This document shows, piece by piece, positions 33,652 through 42,906 of a stretch of 64,000 nucleotides of DNA. Under the pieces are notes generated by a model. That model had not been told where the DNA came from, ran no database searches, and saw only the letters and a list, made by a program, of their open reading frames with translations. How positions within the stretch are numbered: position 1 is the first letter of the stretch; every line of letters starts with the position of its first letter. The stretch comes from DASVTU01 sp036387415. Its GTDB lineage: Bacteria > Acidobacteriota > Blastocatellia > Pyrinomonadales > Pyrinomonadaceae. The stretch spans positions 124,001-188,000 of the forward strand of contig DASVTU010000029.1 of NCBI GenBank assembly GCA_036387415.1. The letters run 5' to 3'. The position numbers and the translations under genes are program-made.

Positions 33652-34695
33652 TTAGCGTGTCGCCGCGCTGGCTTTCGTGTTTCGCGCGACCGTCTGCGTG
33701 CGTCGGCGCACGTCGCCGCCGTCTTTCGCGGCAGGCGTGCCCTGCGAACGCGAAGGTTCCAGTCGTTGCTGCCACCAGACCATGATGGGATTGGAGATGG
33801 CAATCGTCGAATAGGTTCCGAAGACAATGCCGATGAGCAGCGCCAGCGAGAAACCGCGCAGGACTTCGCCGCCGAAGATGACGAGCGCGAGCACGGAGAG
33901 AAACACCAGTCCGGCGGTGATGATGGTACGCGAAAGCGTCTGGTTGATGGCTTCGTTGGTAATGTCGTAGAGCGATGCACGGCGTCGCAGACGCAGATTT
34001 TCGCGCACGCGGTCGAAGGTCACGATGGTGTCGTTAACCGAGAAACCGACCAGCGTCAGGAGCGCCGCGATAACCGTCAGACTCACTTCCCACTGAAAGA
34101 TGGAGAAGAAGCCGAGCGTGACAAGCACGTCGTGAAAGACGGTGATGACCGCCGATGCGCCGTACGTCCATTCAAAGCGAAAAGCGATGTAGAGCAGGAT
34201 GCCGACGAGCGCCAGCAGCGTCACGGTGATGGCCTGATTACGCAACTGCCGACCCGCCACCGCGCCGACGGCCTCCGTCCCGACAATCTCCGCGCCCGTA
34301 TCAGTTCCGAGCGTCGCCAACGCTTCGGCCACTTTGGTTCGCCCCGCGTCAACCTGCGCCTGACTCTGATCTTCCTCGCCCGCTTCCTGCCGCGCCACCT
34401 TGATGAGCACCTGATCTTTTTTGTCGAGGACGGGCTGCAAAACGGCGTCGCCGATGCCGGATTTGGCGAGCGCGGCGCGAATCGCATCGTCGGTCGGACG
34501 CTGTTTGAAATTAACCGTCACGACCGTGCCGCCGCGAAAATCGACGCCGAGATTGAACGCGCCCGTGCCGCCCGGTATCAGTTCCCGGCCAATCGCGGAG
34601 GCGAGTCCGGCCAGCATCAGGAAGATGGAGATGGAGAGGAGGACGCGGCGTTTGCCGAGCCAGTCGATGTTAACGTTATCGAATATGCGAATCAT
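33652..34695 (-). CDS. secF: protein translocase subunit SecF
   Basis: 347 residues with six predicted membrane helices. NLGVDFRGGTVVTVNF is the conserved block after helix 1, and VTLLALVGILLYIAFRFEWT begins the helix 2-6 bundle; VGFSVNDTIVTFDRVRENLR is the SecF signature with the proton-path Asp. The periplasmic loop is enlarged by a Gln/Glu-rich stretch. A basic C-terminal tail ends the protein. It works with SecD to complete secretion through SecYEG using the proton gradient. Confidence 0.95.
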   Translation of the reverse strand: MIRIFDNVNIDWLGKRRVLLSISIFLMLAGLASAIGRELIPGGTGAFNLGVDFRGGTVVTVNFKQRPTDDAIRAALAKSGIGDAVLQPVLDKKDQVLIKVARQEAGEEDQSQAQVDAGRTKVAEALATLGTDTGAEIVGTEAVGAVAGRQLRNQAITVTLLALVGILLYIAFRFEWTYGASAVITVFHDVLVTLGFFSIFQWEVSLTVIAALLTLVGFSVNDTIVTFDRVRENLRLRRRASLYDITNEAINQTLSRTIITAGLVFLSVLALVIFGGEVLRGFSLALLIGIVFGTYSTIAISNPIMVWWQQRLEPSRSQGTPAAKDGGDVRRRTQTVARNTKASAATR

Positions 34696-34702
34696 GATTA
34701 CT

Positions 34703-34773
34703 CGTAAATCGTGAATCGTAAACCGTCAATCGTCATCGCGTTTCTATTTACGATTGACGATTGACGATTTACG
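34703..34773. repeat. hairpin of TAAATCG/CAATCGT-type repeats between secD and secF
   Basis: The left arm CGTAAATCGTGAATCGTAAA and the right arm (reverse complement CGTAAATCGTCAATCGTCAA) match at most positions around CATCGCGTTTC. It fills the whole spacer between the secD stop and the secF start, showing that such elements sit inside operons. Confidence 0.8.
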
Positions 34774-34777
34774 TCAG

Positions 34778-36478
34778 TTAAATGCTGATGGCGTCGGCGC
34801 GTCTGCCTTTGCGGTTGAGGAGCCAGATAAAGATGGTGCGCGAAACGTAGACCGCCGAGAAGAGGTTGGCGAGCAGACCGAGCACCAGTGTGACGGCAAA
34901 ACCGCGAATCGGCCCCGTGCCGAAGACGAAGAGAAACAGCGATGAGACGATGGTCGTAACGTGCGTGTCGATAATCGTGACGAAGGCGCGCGAGAAGCCT
35001 TGATCGACGGCGGAAGCGACCGTCTTGCCCGTCCGCAGTTCCTCGCGTATGCGCTCGAAGATGAGCACGTTGGTATCAACCGTCATGCCAATGCTGAGGA
35101 TGAGTCCGGCGATGCCGGGCAGCGTCAGCGTCGCGTCGAACATAATCAACGCGGCCACCGTGATAATCATGTTCAGCAGGAGCGCAACGACGGCGTTCAG
35201 GCCGGAACCGCGATAGTAGAAGACCATGAAGAGAATGACGAGCACCAGCCCGACCACCGAAGCGTTCACGCCCGCCCGAATCGAATCCGCTCCGAGACTG
35301 GGGCCGACCGTGCGTTCTTCCTGATAGACGAGCGGCGCGGGGAGCGCGCCCGAACGCAGCGTGAGCGCCAAGTCCTCCGCCGATTCTTTCGTGAAACGAC
35401 CCGTAATCTGACCTTGATCGGTGATTTGCGACTTGATGAAGGGCGCTGATTTCACCTCATCGTTGAGCACGACGGCCATGTACTGATTGACGTTTGCCGC
35501 AGTCCACGTGCCGAACTTTTCTGCGCCCGTCGGCTTGAGCGTGAAGCTGATTTGATAAGCCTCGTTCATCGCGCCCCGTTCCGATGTGGCGTCGGCGCTA
35601 CGCAGTTCGCTGCCATCGACGACGGCGGGAGTTTCCACTACCACCCAACGCTTCGGCTGGTCGGTCTTGTTCGCCGTGTCGCCCGCCGCCGTCGGCTCAT
35701 CGCGTTCGGCATACGGCAACACTCTGCGGTTCGACGGAACGGTTCCGCCGAGAGATTTAACGGCCTCTTCCTCCGTCGCGTAGGTTTGAATCGGCGCGGG
35801 GTTGGGCGCACTGACGACCTTCATCAAGTCGAGACGCGATTCGCCGACGAGCAACGCCTTGACGCGTTCAGGGTCTTGAATGCCGGGCATTTGCAGCAGG
35901 ATTTGATGCGAGCCTTTGGCACCATGCTCCTGCAAAGTCGGCTCGGCGACGCCGACGGCGTTGATGCGGCTGTCAATGATACGCAACGCCTGCTGCACGG
36001 CCTGTTCGCCGAGCGCGCGTTTGGCCGCCGTCGTCATCTCCCATGTGATGCGGTTGCCGGAGACGTTGGCCGACCAGTCATTCGGGTTGAAATCATTGGT
36101 CTTGCCAGGCAACTGGTCGCGCATCTCGTTAATCTTGGAAGCGTCGTTGGCTTCGAGCACGATGCGGTAGTTGTCGCCCTCGGTTTCCGAGCGCACTTCT
36201 TTGATGGCATAGCCAGAGGTTTTCGCGGCATTCTCCAAACCGACGCGAATGTTGTCTGTCAGACGTTTCAGGTAGGCTTCGACCTTGACCTGCATGACGA
36301 GATGCGAGCCACCTTTGAGGTCGAGGCCGAGACGAATGTTTTCGGAGAGCGTCTTTTTGATGCCCGCCGCGGTGAAGTCTTGCACCGTCGGTCGATGTCG
36401 CGGGCCAATCACAATCCAGAGCGCGAGGAGCGTGACAGCGACGATGATGATGACACGTTGAAGAAGATTCTTTTTCAT
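34778..36478 (-). CDS. secD: protein translocase subunit SecD
   Basis: 566 residues. An N-terminal membrane helix is followed by RLGLDLKGGSHLVMQV, the large periplasmic P1 domain with HQILLQMPGIQDPERVKALL, and FTLKPTGAEKFGTWTAANVN. The membrane bundle contains AGLILSIGMTVDTNVLIFER, the SecD equivalent of the proton path. Order yajC-secD-secF on one strand is conserved. The gene is complete, and its stop is 4 nt from the repeat hairpin. Confidence 0.96.
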   Translation of the reverse strand: MKKNLLQRVIIIVAVTLLALWIVIGPRHRPTVQDFTAAGIKKTLSENIRLGLDLKGGSHLVMQVKVEAYLKRLTDNIRVGLENAAKTSGYAIKEVRSETEGDNYRIVLEANDASKINEMRDQLPGKTNDFNPNDWSANVSGNRITWEMTTAAKRALGEQAVQQALRIIDSRINAVGVAEPTLQEHGAKGSHQILLQMPGIQDPERVKALLVGESRLDLMKVVSAPNPAPIQTYATEEEAVKSLGGTVPSNRRVLPYAERDEPTAAGDTANKTDQPKRWVVVETPAVVDGSELRSADATSERGAMNEAYQISFTLKPTGAEKFGTWTAANVNQYMAVVLNDEVKSAPFIKSQITDQGQITGRFTKESAEDLALTLRSGALPAPLVYQEERTVGPSLGADSIRAGVNASVVGLVLVILFMVFYYRGSGLNAVVALLLNMIITVAALIMFDATLTLPGIAGLILSIGMTVDTNVLIFERIREELRTGKTVASAVDQGFSRAFVTIIDTHVTTIVSSLFLFVFGTGPIRGFAVTLVLGLLANLFSAVYVSRTIFIWLLNRKGRRADAISI

Positions 36479-36525
36479 AACTCAAAAAAACTACAGACGG
36501 CACACTTGAAAGTTTCGGGGCGCGT

Positions 36526-36855
36526 TTATTTCTTCTCTTCCTCTACCCCATGCATCCCGGCGACGGAGGCGCGCGAAATTTCCAGAATTGATTTATCCGC
36601 GCTGCGTACGAGCAGGCTCGTATCGCGTACGGCGGTGATGGTGGCGATGATGCCTCCGCTCGTCACGATGCGGTCGCCCGCCTTGAGATTGCTGACCATC
36701 TCCTGCAACTCCTTTTGACGTTTGCGTTGCGGGACGAGAATCAAAAAATAGAAGACGGCGAAGACCAGAACCATCGGCACCAGAGGGCCGAGCAGACCTG
36801 TCATGCCGCCACCACCACCAGCGCCTTGTAGAAGGAAGAATGCGAAAGTGTTCAT
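36526..36855 (-). CDS. yajC: preprotein translocase auxiliary subunit YajC
   Basis: 109 residues. The single helix with LVPMVLVFAVFYFLILVPQR, then KRQKELQEMVSNLKAGDRIV, then a small beta domain (TSGGIIATITAVRDTSLLVR) is the full YajC pattern. A Gly-rich N-terminus precedes it. It associates with SecDF in the inner membrane. Located between tgt and secD, the standard order. Confidence 0.93.
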   Translation of the reverse strand: MNTFAFFLLQGAGGGGGMTGLLGPLVPMVLVFAVFYFLILVPQRKRQKELQEMVSNLKAGDRIVTSGGIIATITAVRDTSLLVRSADKSILEISRASVAGMHGVEEEKK

Positions 36856-36990
36856 CAGAATTTTTATCTAAACCAAAATGGACGGGCACACGAAACAACA
36901 GCCCGCATCGGTCGTCCGGCGAGTCGTAGGGTATCCGAAAACCGTTTGACGTTTGACAGTGGCCGAAGCGGTTGGACTCGACGGGCGCAT

Positions 36991-38178
36991 TCATTCGACG
37001 CCGGAGCTTGTGCGCTCAATAAATTCTTGTCGAAATCTCATGAAATCGTCAGACCGGATAGCTTGCCTGACGCGCCGCATGGTGTCAAGGAAGAAAGCGA
37101 GGTTGTGATGGGTCAAAAGGATGCTCGCCAGCATCTCTCCTGTCATGTAGAGATGACGCAGATAAGCACGCGTGTGACGGCGACAAACAGAGCACGCGCA
37201 AGCCTCATCGAGCGGGCGCGAATCGGTCGCCCAACGCGCGTTTTTGATGTTCAACTTGCCGCGCGAAGTGAAGACCTGACCCGTCCGACCGTTGCGCGTC
37301 GGCAAGACGCAATCGAACATATCGACGCCGCGCGCCACCGCTTCGAGCAAGTCTTCCGGCGTGCCGACGCCCATCAAATAACGCGGCCTGTCGGCGGGCG
37401 TCTCCGGCGCGATGCCCTCAATCACTTCGTACATCACGTCCTTCTCTTCACCGACGCTCAAACCGCCGATGGCATAGCCGTCGAAGCCAATCTCGACGGT
37501 GCGCGCCAGACTCTCGCGACGCAAATCCGCGTGCGACGCGCCCTGCACGATGCCGAACAGAGCCTGCGTGCCGCTCACGCCGTTTTCGCTTGCAAGATGG
37601 GTGCGTCCCGTGTCCATCTCCTCGCGTTGTAGCACGTCGAAGCGCGTGCGCGAGCGTTGCGCCCAACGCGCCGTCAGTTCCATGCTCGCGCGCGCCACGT
37701 CGTGTGTCGCTTTACCCGGCGCGCATTCGTCGAAGGCCATCGCGATGTCGGAGCCGAGCGCCGCCTGCACCTCCATCGAAACTTCCGGCGACAGGAAGCG
37801 TGCGCTGCCATCGACGTGCGAACGAAACTCCACGCCTTCCTCGCCCAGACGACGCAACTCCGTCAGACTCCACACCTGAAAGCCACCCGAATCCGTCAGG
37901 AGCGTTCTGTCCCAACCGATGAAACGATGCAAGCCGCCGCACGCCCTGATTGTCTCCACGCCCGGACGCAACCAGAGATGATACGTATTGCCGAGAATGA
38001 TTCGCGCATCGAGTTCGGGCGATTCGAGCGTCTCGAATCTCATGCCCTTGACTGTGCCGAGCGTCCCGACAGGCATAAACACGGGCGTCTCGATAGTGCC
38101 GCGACGCGTCCGCAAAATCCCCGCACGCGCCGCGCCCTCCTGCGCCGCCACTTGCCACACTAAAGCCTGCTTGTCCAT
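36991..38178 (-). CDS. tgt: queuine tRNA-ribosyltransferase
   Basis: 395 residues. Nucleophile and binding blocks are TLLTDSGGFQVWSL, FDECAPGKATH, GIVQGASHADLRRESLA, GGLSVGEEKDVMYEVIEGI and FDCVLPTRNGRTGQVFTSRG, the last carrying the second catalytic Asp. Zinc ligands are visible in CACSVC and the later TGEMLASILLTHHN. It exchanges guanine 34 for preQ1 in GUN-anticodon tRNAs. It stands at the head of the tgt-yajC-secD-secF cluster. A Gly/Ala N-terminus of about 15 residues is unremarkable. Confidence 0.96.
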   Translation of the reverse strand: MDKQALVWQVAAQEGAARAGILRTRRGTIETPVFMPVGTLGTVKGMRFETLESPELDARIILGNTYHLWLRPGVETIRACGGLHRFIGWDRTLLTDSGGFQVWSLTELRRLGEEGVEFRSHVDGSARFLSPEVSMEVQAALGSDIAMAFDECAPGKATHDVARASMELTARWAQRSRTRFDVLQREEMDTGRTHLASENGVSGTQALFGIVQGASHADLRRESLARTVEIGFDGYAIGGLSVGEEKDVMYEVIEGIAPETPADRPRYLMGVGTPEDLLEAVARGVDMFDCVLPTRNGRTGQVFTSRGKLNIKNARWATDSRPLDEACACSVCRRHTRAYLRHLYMTGEMLASILLTHHNLAFFLDTMRRVRQAIRSDDFMRFRQEFIERTSSGVE

Positions 38179-38260
38179 GTGCGATTAAATTACTTGTGGA
38201 ACGACTGCAAAGACAAATCAACAAAAACGCTTTGGGTGCGACTGGCAAGACAAAGTTTTA

Positions 38261-38293
38261 CCGAATCCGCACTCCGCAATCCGAAACCCGCAT
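38261..38293. repeat. orphan arm of a GGATTGCGG-type repeat
   Basis: CCGAATCCGCACTCCGCAAT followed by CCGAAACCCGC shows the same imperfect periodicity as the arms of the element at 45242, but no complementary arm is seen nearby. It may be a half-deleted hairpin. Confidence 0.35.
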
Positions 38294-38308
38294 TTCTTCG
38301 TGCGGCCA

Positions 38309-39829
38309 TTAGAGTTGAGCGACGAAATCTTCAGTGAGCAAAGGGAGATTGCAGATTTGGCAGACATCACACTTCGACCGCAACAGCCACACGCTCTGGT
38401 CGTAGACCAAATTCTGTTCGCGTTTCGGGTTCAAGCGATTGTGTACCCACGTGCGGAGCAAAGGATTCTTGACGAGATGCTTGATGCCACGGACGGGTTC
38501 TTTTTTCAACTGCCCTTTCGCCGTCGGATGACGCGTCAGCAGACGCACGCAAATCGTATCCAGCTTCGCTTCCACCGTCTGCCTGTCGAAGACTTGAACG
38601 TCGCAGCCGTAGCCGATGGTCAGGGCATCGCCGCCCCATTCGCTGCCGAACGAGTAGCGCAGAATGCGGCTCGAAGTGTCCAGCACCAGAATGCTCTGCG
38701 GCGACGGGTCGGCGCTGCGCCGGACGAGTGGTTGCCCGTTGTTGAAACTGATGTTGTAGCAACCGTCGTCCGCCACGTCGGACGCTCTGACGGTGAAGAC
38801 GAGACGCTTCAGAATCTCCACATCAAAGAGCGGCGCACGCTCTGCGACGTTCGCGCGAATCTCTGCGGCGAGCGCCTCGGCGTCCGCTTCGGTGATGAAC
38901 TGTCGCTGCTCCGTGCGTGCGATTTCGTCCTGGTACTGCTCGTCGATGAGATGCGTTAAATCGCCATTTTTTAAGAGATTCCGGTAGGGCGAATGCGCTT
39001 GGAGTTGATTGTCGATGAGCGAGTCGCCGGGATACATGTCGTGGATTTCCGGTTGATTAGCGTCGTTGCCGAAGTGTGCGCGGTAATAACTTTTCATGTG
39101 CGCGCGTGGGAATCGAATCTCGTTAATCCAACGCTGCGTGGGCGCGAGCAGAGCGAAATCGGCGGCGAATGGCACGGCAACCGACGGGCGCAGTCTCGAC
39201 GCGATGCGGCAGAAGTTGTGCGCGAAGAGTTGCTCGCGGAGCATACCGATTTCGCGGTCGTCTTTGCCTTCGAGATGAATCGCGTTCGGGAAGTAGCTCG
39301 CGCCGCCGAAACCGCAGAACAGCGTATCGACGCGCGGCCAACGCTTGAGAATCGCGGCGGTGTAGAAATCAATCACTTCGTCGGGATAGGAATGGAGCGC
39401 GTCGTTGACGTTGACCAAAACTTGGTCGTCGCTTTCGATGACGACGATGCTGTCGAGATTGTTGGCGAGGTAAGTGACCGAAGTTCGGTCTGTGAGTCGA
39501 TAGGTCTTGTGCGTCGCCGCCTCGCGCACGTCCGCGAAGCCCATGCCTTCAAGATACTCCTTCGTGCCGCCATACCAGTTGTACGGATAGAAGACCCTCG
39601 CCGTCTTAGGCAAGGTCTGCAAGGTCGGTTCGTGCAGGTGGTCTTCGTGCCCGTGCGAGAGAATAACGACCTCCGCCGCGTCGAGCGCACGCATGTTGAC
39701 CGGCTTCGGGAAAACGTGCCACTGGTCGCAGTAAGCCGCGCCCGCAAACCACGGGTCGGTCGCAATCCGCACGTCGCCCGTGTCAATCAACAGACAGGCA
39801 TGACAAATGTATTCGACCTTCATACTCAT
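38309..39829 (-). CDS. MBL-fold metallohydrolase with C-terminal Cys cluster
   Basis: 506 residues. Residues 1-250 form an MBL domain: KVEYICHACLLIDTGDVRIA, a DPWFAGAAYC turn and VVILSHGHEDHLHEP (HxHxDH), as in UlaG-like or CMP-sialic-acid-hydroxylase-like proteins. A long C-terminal part without a recognised fold ends with CDVCQICNLPLLTEDFV, a CxxCxxC group that could bind metal or an iron-sulphur cluster. Cytoplasmic by the absence of a signal. The gene precedes the tgt cluster and follows the GAF kinase gene on the same strand; a functional link is not evident. Confidence 0.72.
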   Translation of the reverse strand: MSMKVEYICHACLLIDTGDVRIATDPWFAGAAYCDQWHVFPKPVNMRALDAAEVVILSHGHEDHLHEPTLQTLPKTARVFYPYNWYGGTKEYLEGMGFADVREAATHKTYRLTDRTSVTYLANNLDSIVVIESDDQVLVNVNDALHSYPDEVIDFYTAAILKRWPRVDTLFCGFGGASYFPNAIHLEGKDDREIGMLREQLFAHNFCRIASRLRPSVAVPFAADFALLAPTQRWINEIRFPRAHMKSYYRAHFGNDANQPEIHDMYPGDSLIDNQLQAHSPYRNLLKNGDLTHLIDEQYQDEIARTEQRQFITEADAEALAAEIRANVAERAPLFDVEILKRLVFTVRASDVADDGCYNISFNNGQPLVRRSADPSPQSILVLDTSSRILRYSFGSEWGGDALTIGYGCDVQVFDRQTVEAKLDTICVRLLTRHPTAKGQLKKEPVRGIKHLVKNPLLRTWVHNRLNPKREQNLVYDQSVWLLRSKCDVCQICNLPLLTEDFVAQL

Positions 39830-39838
39830 TTTTACTTA

Positions 39839-39954
39839 GGGGAAACGGTGAAAGGGTAAAGGGGCAAAGGGAAATAATCGGCGCGAGCGAAGTGTCTGCC
39901 TTCTACCCTTTTAAACCTTTCACCAGTTCCCTTTTGCCCCTCATTTTTCCCTTC
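39839..39954. repeat. hairpin of AAAGGGG/GGTGAAAGGG-type repeats
   Basis: The left arm GGGGAAACGGTGAAAGGGTA...AAAGGGGCAAAGGG faces a right arm ending AACCTTTCACCAGTTCCC...TTTTGCCCC. Both arms show the same purine unit repeated with variations. It fills the spacer between the kinase stop and the MBL-fold gene start, about 110 bp, one of the largest of the set. Confidence 0.75.
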
Positions 39955-39955
39955 G

Positions 39956-42862
39956 CTATGCGCTGCGTCGTTCGTCTTTAGGCGGCGCACCGATGCGCGC
40001 TTCTCTCTCAATCCATTCGTCCACGTCGAGCACGGGCAGACGGACGGTGAACGTCGCGCCGCGCCCTTCGCTGACGGCTTCGACCTGCCCGCCGTGTGCC
40101 TCGACCAGTTCTTTGACGAGCGCAAGGCCGATGCCGAGACCGCCGTGCCGACGCGTGGCGGAACTGTCGGCCTGACGGAACCTGTCCCAGATGAAGGGCA
40201 GGAAATCCGCGTTGATGCCCTCGCCCGTGTCCTCGACTTCGATTTCAATCCAACACGTACGACCGCCCGATTCCTCAGCCGACATCGCGCTCGTATCCAG
40301 ATAACGCGAACGCACTGTGACGTGCCCGCCTTCGGGCGTGAATTTGATGGCATTCATCAACAGGTTCCAGAGCACTTGCTGGATGCGCTGTGCATCGACG
40401 ATGGTGGCGGGCAACTTTTCGTCGAGTTCGAGATGGATGTTGAGATGCCGCGCCGACGCCTGTTGCTGCACTGTTTTGACGGCGCTCAGGACGGCGAGAT
40501 TGATGTCGAAGGTTTCGCGTTCGAGACGCAGGACGCCGCGTTGGATGCGCGACAAATCGAGCAAGTCCGAAATCAACTGCGCGAGCGAGATGGCGGACGA
40601 CGTAATGGCGTTCATGCCGTCGGCAAACTCTTCGTTGGTCTCCATCAACTCGCTCTCGCGGAGCAAATCGACCCAACCCGTAATCGCCGTCAGAGGCGTG
40701 CGGAGTTCGTGCGAGAGCGTGGCGAGAAATTCGTCTTTGAGGCGATTAGCTTCGCGTAGTTCGGCGATGAGTCGCGCGTTTTCGAGCGTCGAGCCGATGT
40801 GCGTAGCGACGGCCATCAGGAGGTCGATGTCGTCTTCCGCCCAATGGCGTTGGCGCGTCGTCTGATGACCGCTAATCGAACCGATGACGCGTCCCTGATG
40901 CATGATGGGCACAATCATCATGCTCTTGAGTTCGGTGCGTTCGATGAGGTCTTCGATGCCGACGGCGAGCGGATGCTGGCGCACATCGTCGGCGTGCATG
41001 GCGCGACGGTTGATGCGAAGCGCGTAACGCATGGGCGAGCGTTCGCGTATGTCCGTCCAGTGAGTGACGGGCACAACTCCGTCAGCACACCATTCGCCGT
41101 AGTAGTCCTGATGCTCGCCCTCCGCGAAAAGAACGACGATGCAGCGGTCAAGTTCGAGAACTTCGCCGATGCGTTCGATGACGGCTCCGATTTTCTCTTT
41201 CGGGTCGCCGCTTCGCTGCAACGACAGGAGCAGACGATTGACGACGGCTTCGCGTTCGGCCTGCGCTTGAATCGTCATAAAGAGACGCGTGTTGACGATG
41301 GTTTCGGCGGCCTGCGCGGCGAAGATTTCGAGTAGACGGAGGTCGCGTTCGTGGAAGCCGCCGTCGCGGTTGGCGACGTAGATGAAGCCGATGAGTTCGC
41401 GCTTGATACGCATCGGGACGCTCAAGACGGAATGAATATCGTAGCGGCTGATGAAATTGTGATTGAAGCGTGCGTCGTGTGCGGGGTCGTTGGAGAGAAA
41501 CGGCTCGCCCGTCTGAAAGACGGGAGCGCGATGATTCTCCGGTTCGAGTTTGAAGTGAAACTCTTTGATGATTTCGGGCGGCGTGTTGTAGCCGGGCGAC
41601 TGTGCGCGGACGCTGTTTTGCCGTCGGTCGTAAGTGGCGATGAGACACATGCGCCCGCCCGTCAATTTGGCGATGGCGCGTGCGAGGCGACCGCTGATTT
41701 CGGTCGTGTCGGTGAGCGTCGAAAAGGCGCGCGAGATTTCGTAGAGGCCGCGCAATTCTTCGTTGCGATGACGGCTGGCCTCGAAAAGCTGCGCGTTGGT
41801 CAAGGCGACGGAGACTTGCGAGGCGACGGTGCAGAGTAGTTTCTGCTCCTCCTCCGTCCAATGTCGCGCGCGGTAGCAATCGTGCACTTCCAGCAACCCA
41901 TCGCGCGAACCGCTGACGTGGACGGGCGCGGCCAATACAGAGCGAACATTGAAACGCTCGTACAACTCAATCAAATCGTCGCGCTCGGCTTCGGCGAGGT
42001 CGGAAATCTGCACGGATTCGTCCGAGGCGAGCACGCGTTGCGCGTGGCGACTCGCGCGGAGCGGCGCGCAGTGGCCGCGCAAAGAAGCGACATCGGGACG
42101 CGCGAGATGTTCGTAGTTGACCGTCGCATCGTCCTCTTTTTCGCCGAACAAGACGATGTGGCAACGTTCAACTTCGAGCGCGCTACCGAGTGTTTCGACA
42201 GTCTCTTGCAGAACGGTCGAAGGGTCGAGCGAACTTGCCAGATGGCGACCGATACGCCCCGCCAACTCCTCGCGTCGCGCCGCCGCCTCCATCTCGCGCG
42301 AACGACGCTCGGCCTGTTCGAGCAACAAAACTTTTTCAATCGCAATGGCGAGCGGCGGCGCAAGGCGTTCGAGCGCGAGCAAGTGTCGGCGTTGATAGGC
42401 GTCGGGCGTGCGGCTCGTCAGATTGAGACTCCCGACCGCCGCGTGAGTCGAAAAGAGCGGGCAGCAGACGGCGGAACGAAAGCCTTCATGTCGCAGGTCT
42501 CCGTAGAGGTTGAAGCGCGTCTCGTTTTCGAGTTCGGGGATGACGACCATCTGCTGCTCGCGGAGCGCGAGTTCTGTCACGGAGCCTTGCATCTGTCCGG
42601 TCGCGCCGACGGCGAGCGAGCCGGAATGGTCGCCCGAAATCGCAAAGACGCGGAGACGTTGGCCGTCTTCCTCGCAGAGCGCAATCGTCGCGCGGTCGAA
42701 GGGGATGAGCGAGCGCATCTGTTCGCTCGCCAACTCGAAAACTTCTTCGATGCTGCGGCTCGAATTGACCGCCGCGACGATGCGATTGACTACTTCAACC
42801 TGCTCCGTCGCTTCGTGCAGATACTCGAAGAGAGCCTTGAGATTGTCCTCCGGGATGGTCAT
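39956..42862 (-). CDS. soluble sensor histidine kinase with four GAF-like domains
   Basis: 968 residues without membrane helices. Four GAF-like modules can be traced at about 20-185, 210-360, 375-530 and 550-710 (for example FRSAVCCPLFSTHAAVGSLN, SVLAAPVHVSGSRDGLLEVH, SVLSVPMRIKRELIGFIYVA, KSMMIVPIMHQGRVIGSISG). Near 730 the HisKA domain has FLATLSHELRTPLTAITGWV, and the ATPase domain has VLWNLLMNAIKFTPEGGHV, VEDTGEGIN and HGGLGIGLALVKELVEAHGG. It is expected to autophosphorylate in response to cytosolic ligands or redox; no response regulator is adjacent. GAF ligands cannot be predicted. Confidence 0.9.
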   Translation of the reverse strand: MTIPEDNLKALFEYLHEATEQVEVVNRIVAAVNSSRSIEEVFELASEQMRSLIPFDRATIALCEEDGQRLRVFAISGDHSGSLAVGATGQMQGSVTELALREQQMVVIPELENETRFNLYGDLRHEGFRSAVCCPLFSTHAAVGSLNLTSRTPDAYQRRHLLALERLAPPLAIAIEKVLLLEQAERRSREMEAAARREELAGRIGRHLASSLDPSTVLQETVETLGSALEVERCHIVLFGEKEDDATVNYEHLARPDVASLRGHCAPLRASRHAQRVLASDESVQISDLAEAERDDLIELYERFNVRSVLAAPVHVSGSRDGLLEVHDCYRARHWTEEEQKLLCTVASQVSVALTNAQLFEASRHRNEELRGLYEISRAFSTLTDTTEISGRLARAIAKLTGGRMCLIATYDRRQNSVRAQSPGYNTPPEIIKEFHFKLEPENHRAPVFQTGEPFLSNDPAHDARFNHNFISRYDIHSVLSVPMRIKRELIGFIYVANRDGGFHERDLRLLEIFAAQAAETIVNTRLFMTIQAQAEREAVVNRLLLSLQRSGDPKEKIGAVIERIGEVLELDRCIVVLFAEGEHQDYYGEWCADGVVPVTHWTDIRERSPMRYALRINRRAMHADDVRQHPLAVGIEDLIERTELKSMMIVPIMHQGRVIGSISGHQTTRQRHWAEDDIDLLMAVATHIGSTLENARLIAELREANRLKDEFLATLSHELRTPLTAITGWVDLLRESELMETNEEFADGMNAITSSAISLAQLISDLLDLSRIQRGVLRLERETFDINLAVLSAVKTVQQQASARHLNIHLELDEKLPATIVDAQRIQQVLWNLLMNAIKFTPEGGHVTVRSRYLDTSAMSAEESGGRTCWIEIEVEDTGEGINADFLPFIWDRFRQADSSATRRHGGLGIGLALVKELVEAHGGQVEAVSEGRGATFTVRLPVLDVDEWIEREARIGAPPKDERRSA

Positions 42863-42906
42863 ACAAAATGCTCTACGGGCGACAGATGAAAAGTGAGTTG
42901 CCGTTG

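Noticed and set aside
33463..34707. 414-codon plus-strand frame opposite secF
   Set aside because: It lies across secF, a certain gene, is rich in Arg/Asp/His as expected of an antisense shadow, and contains the operon terminator.
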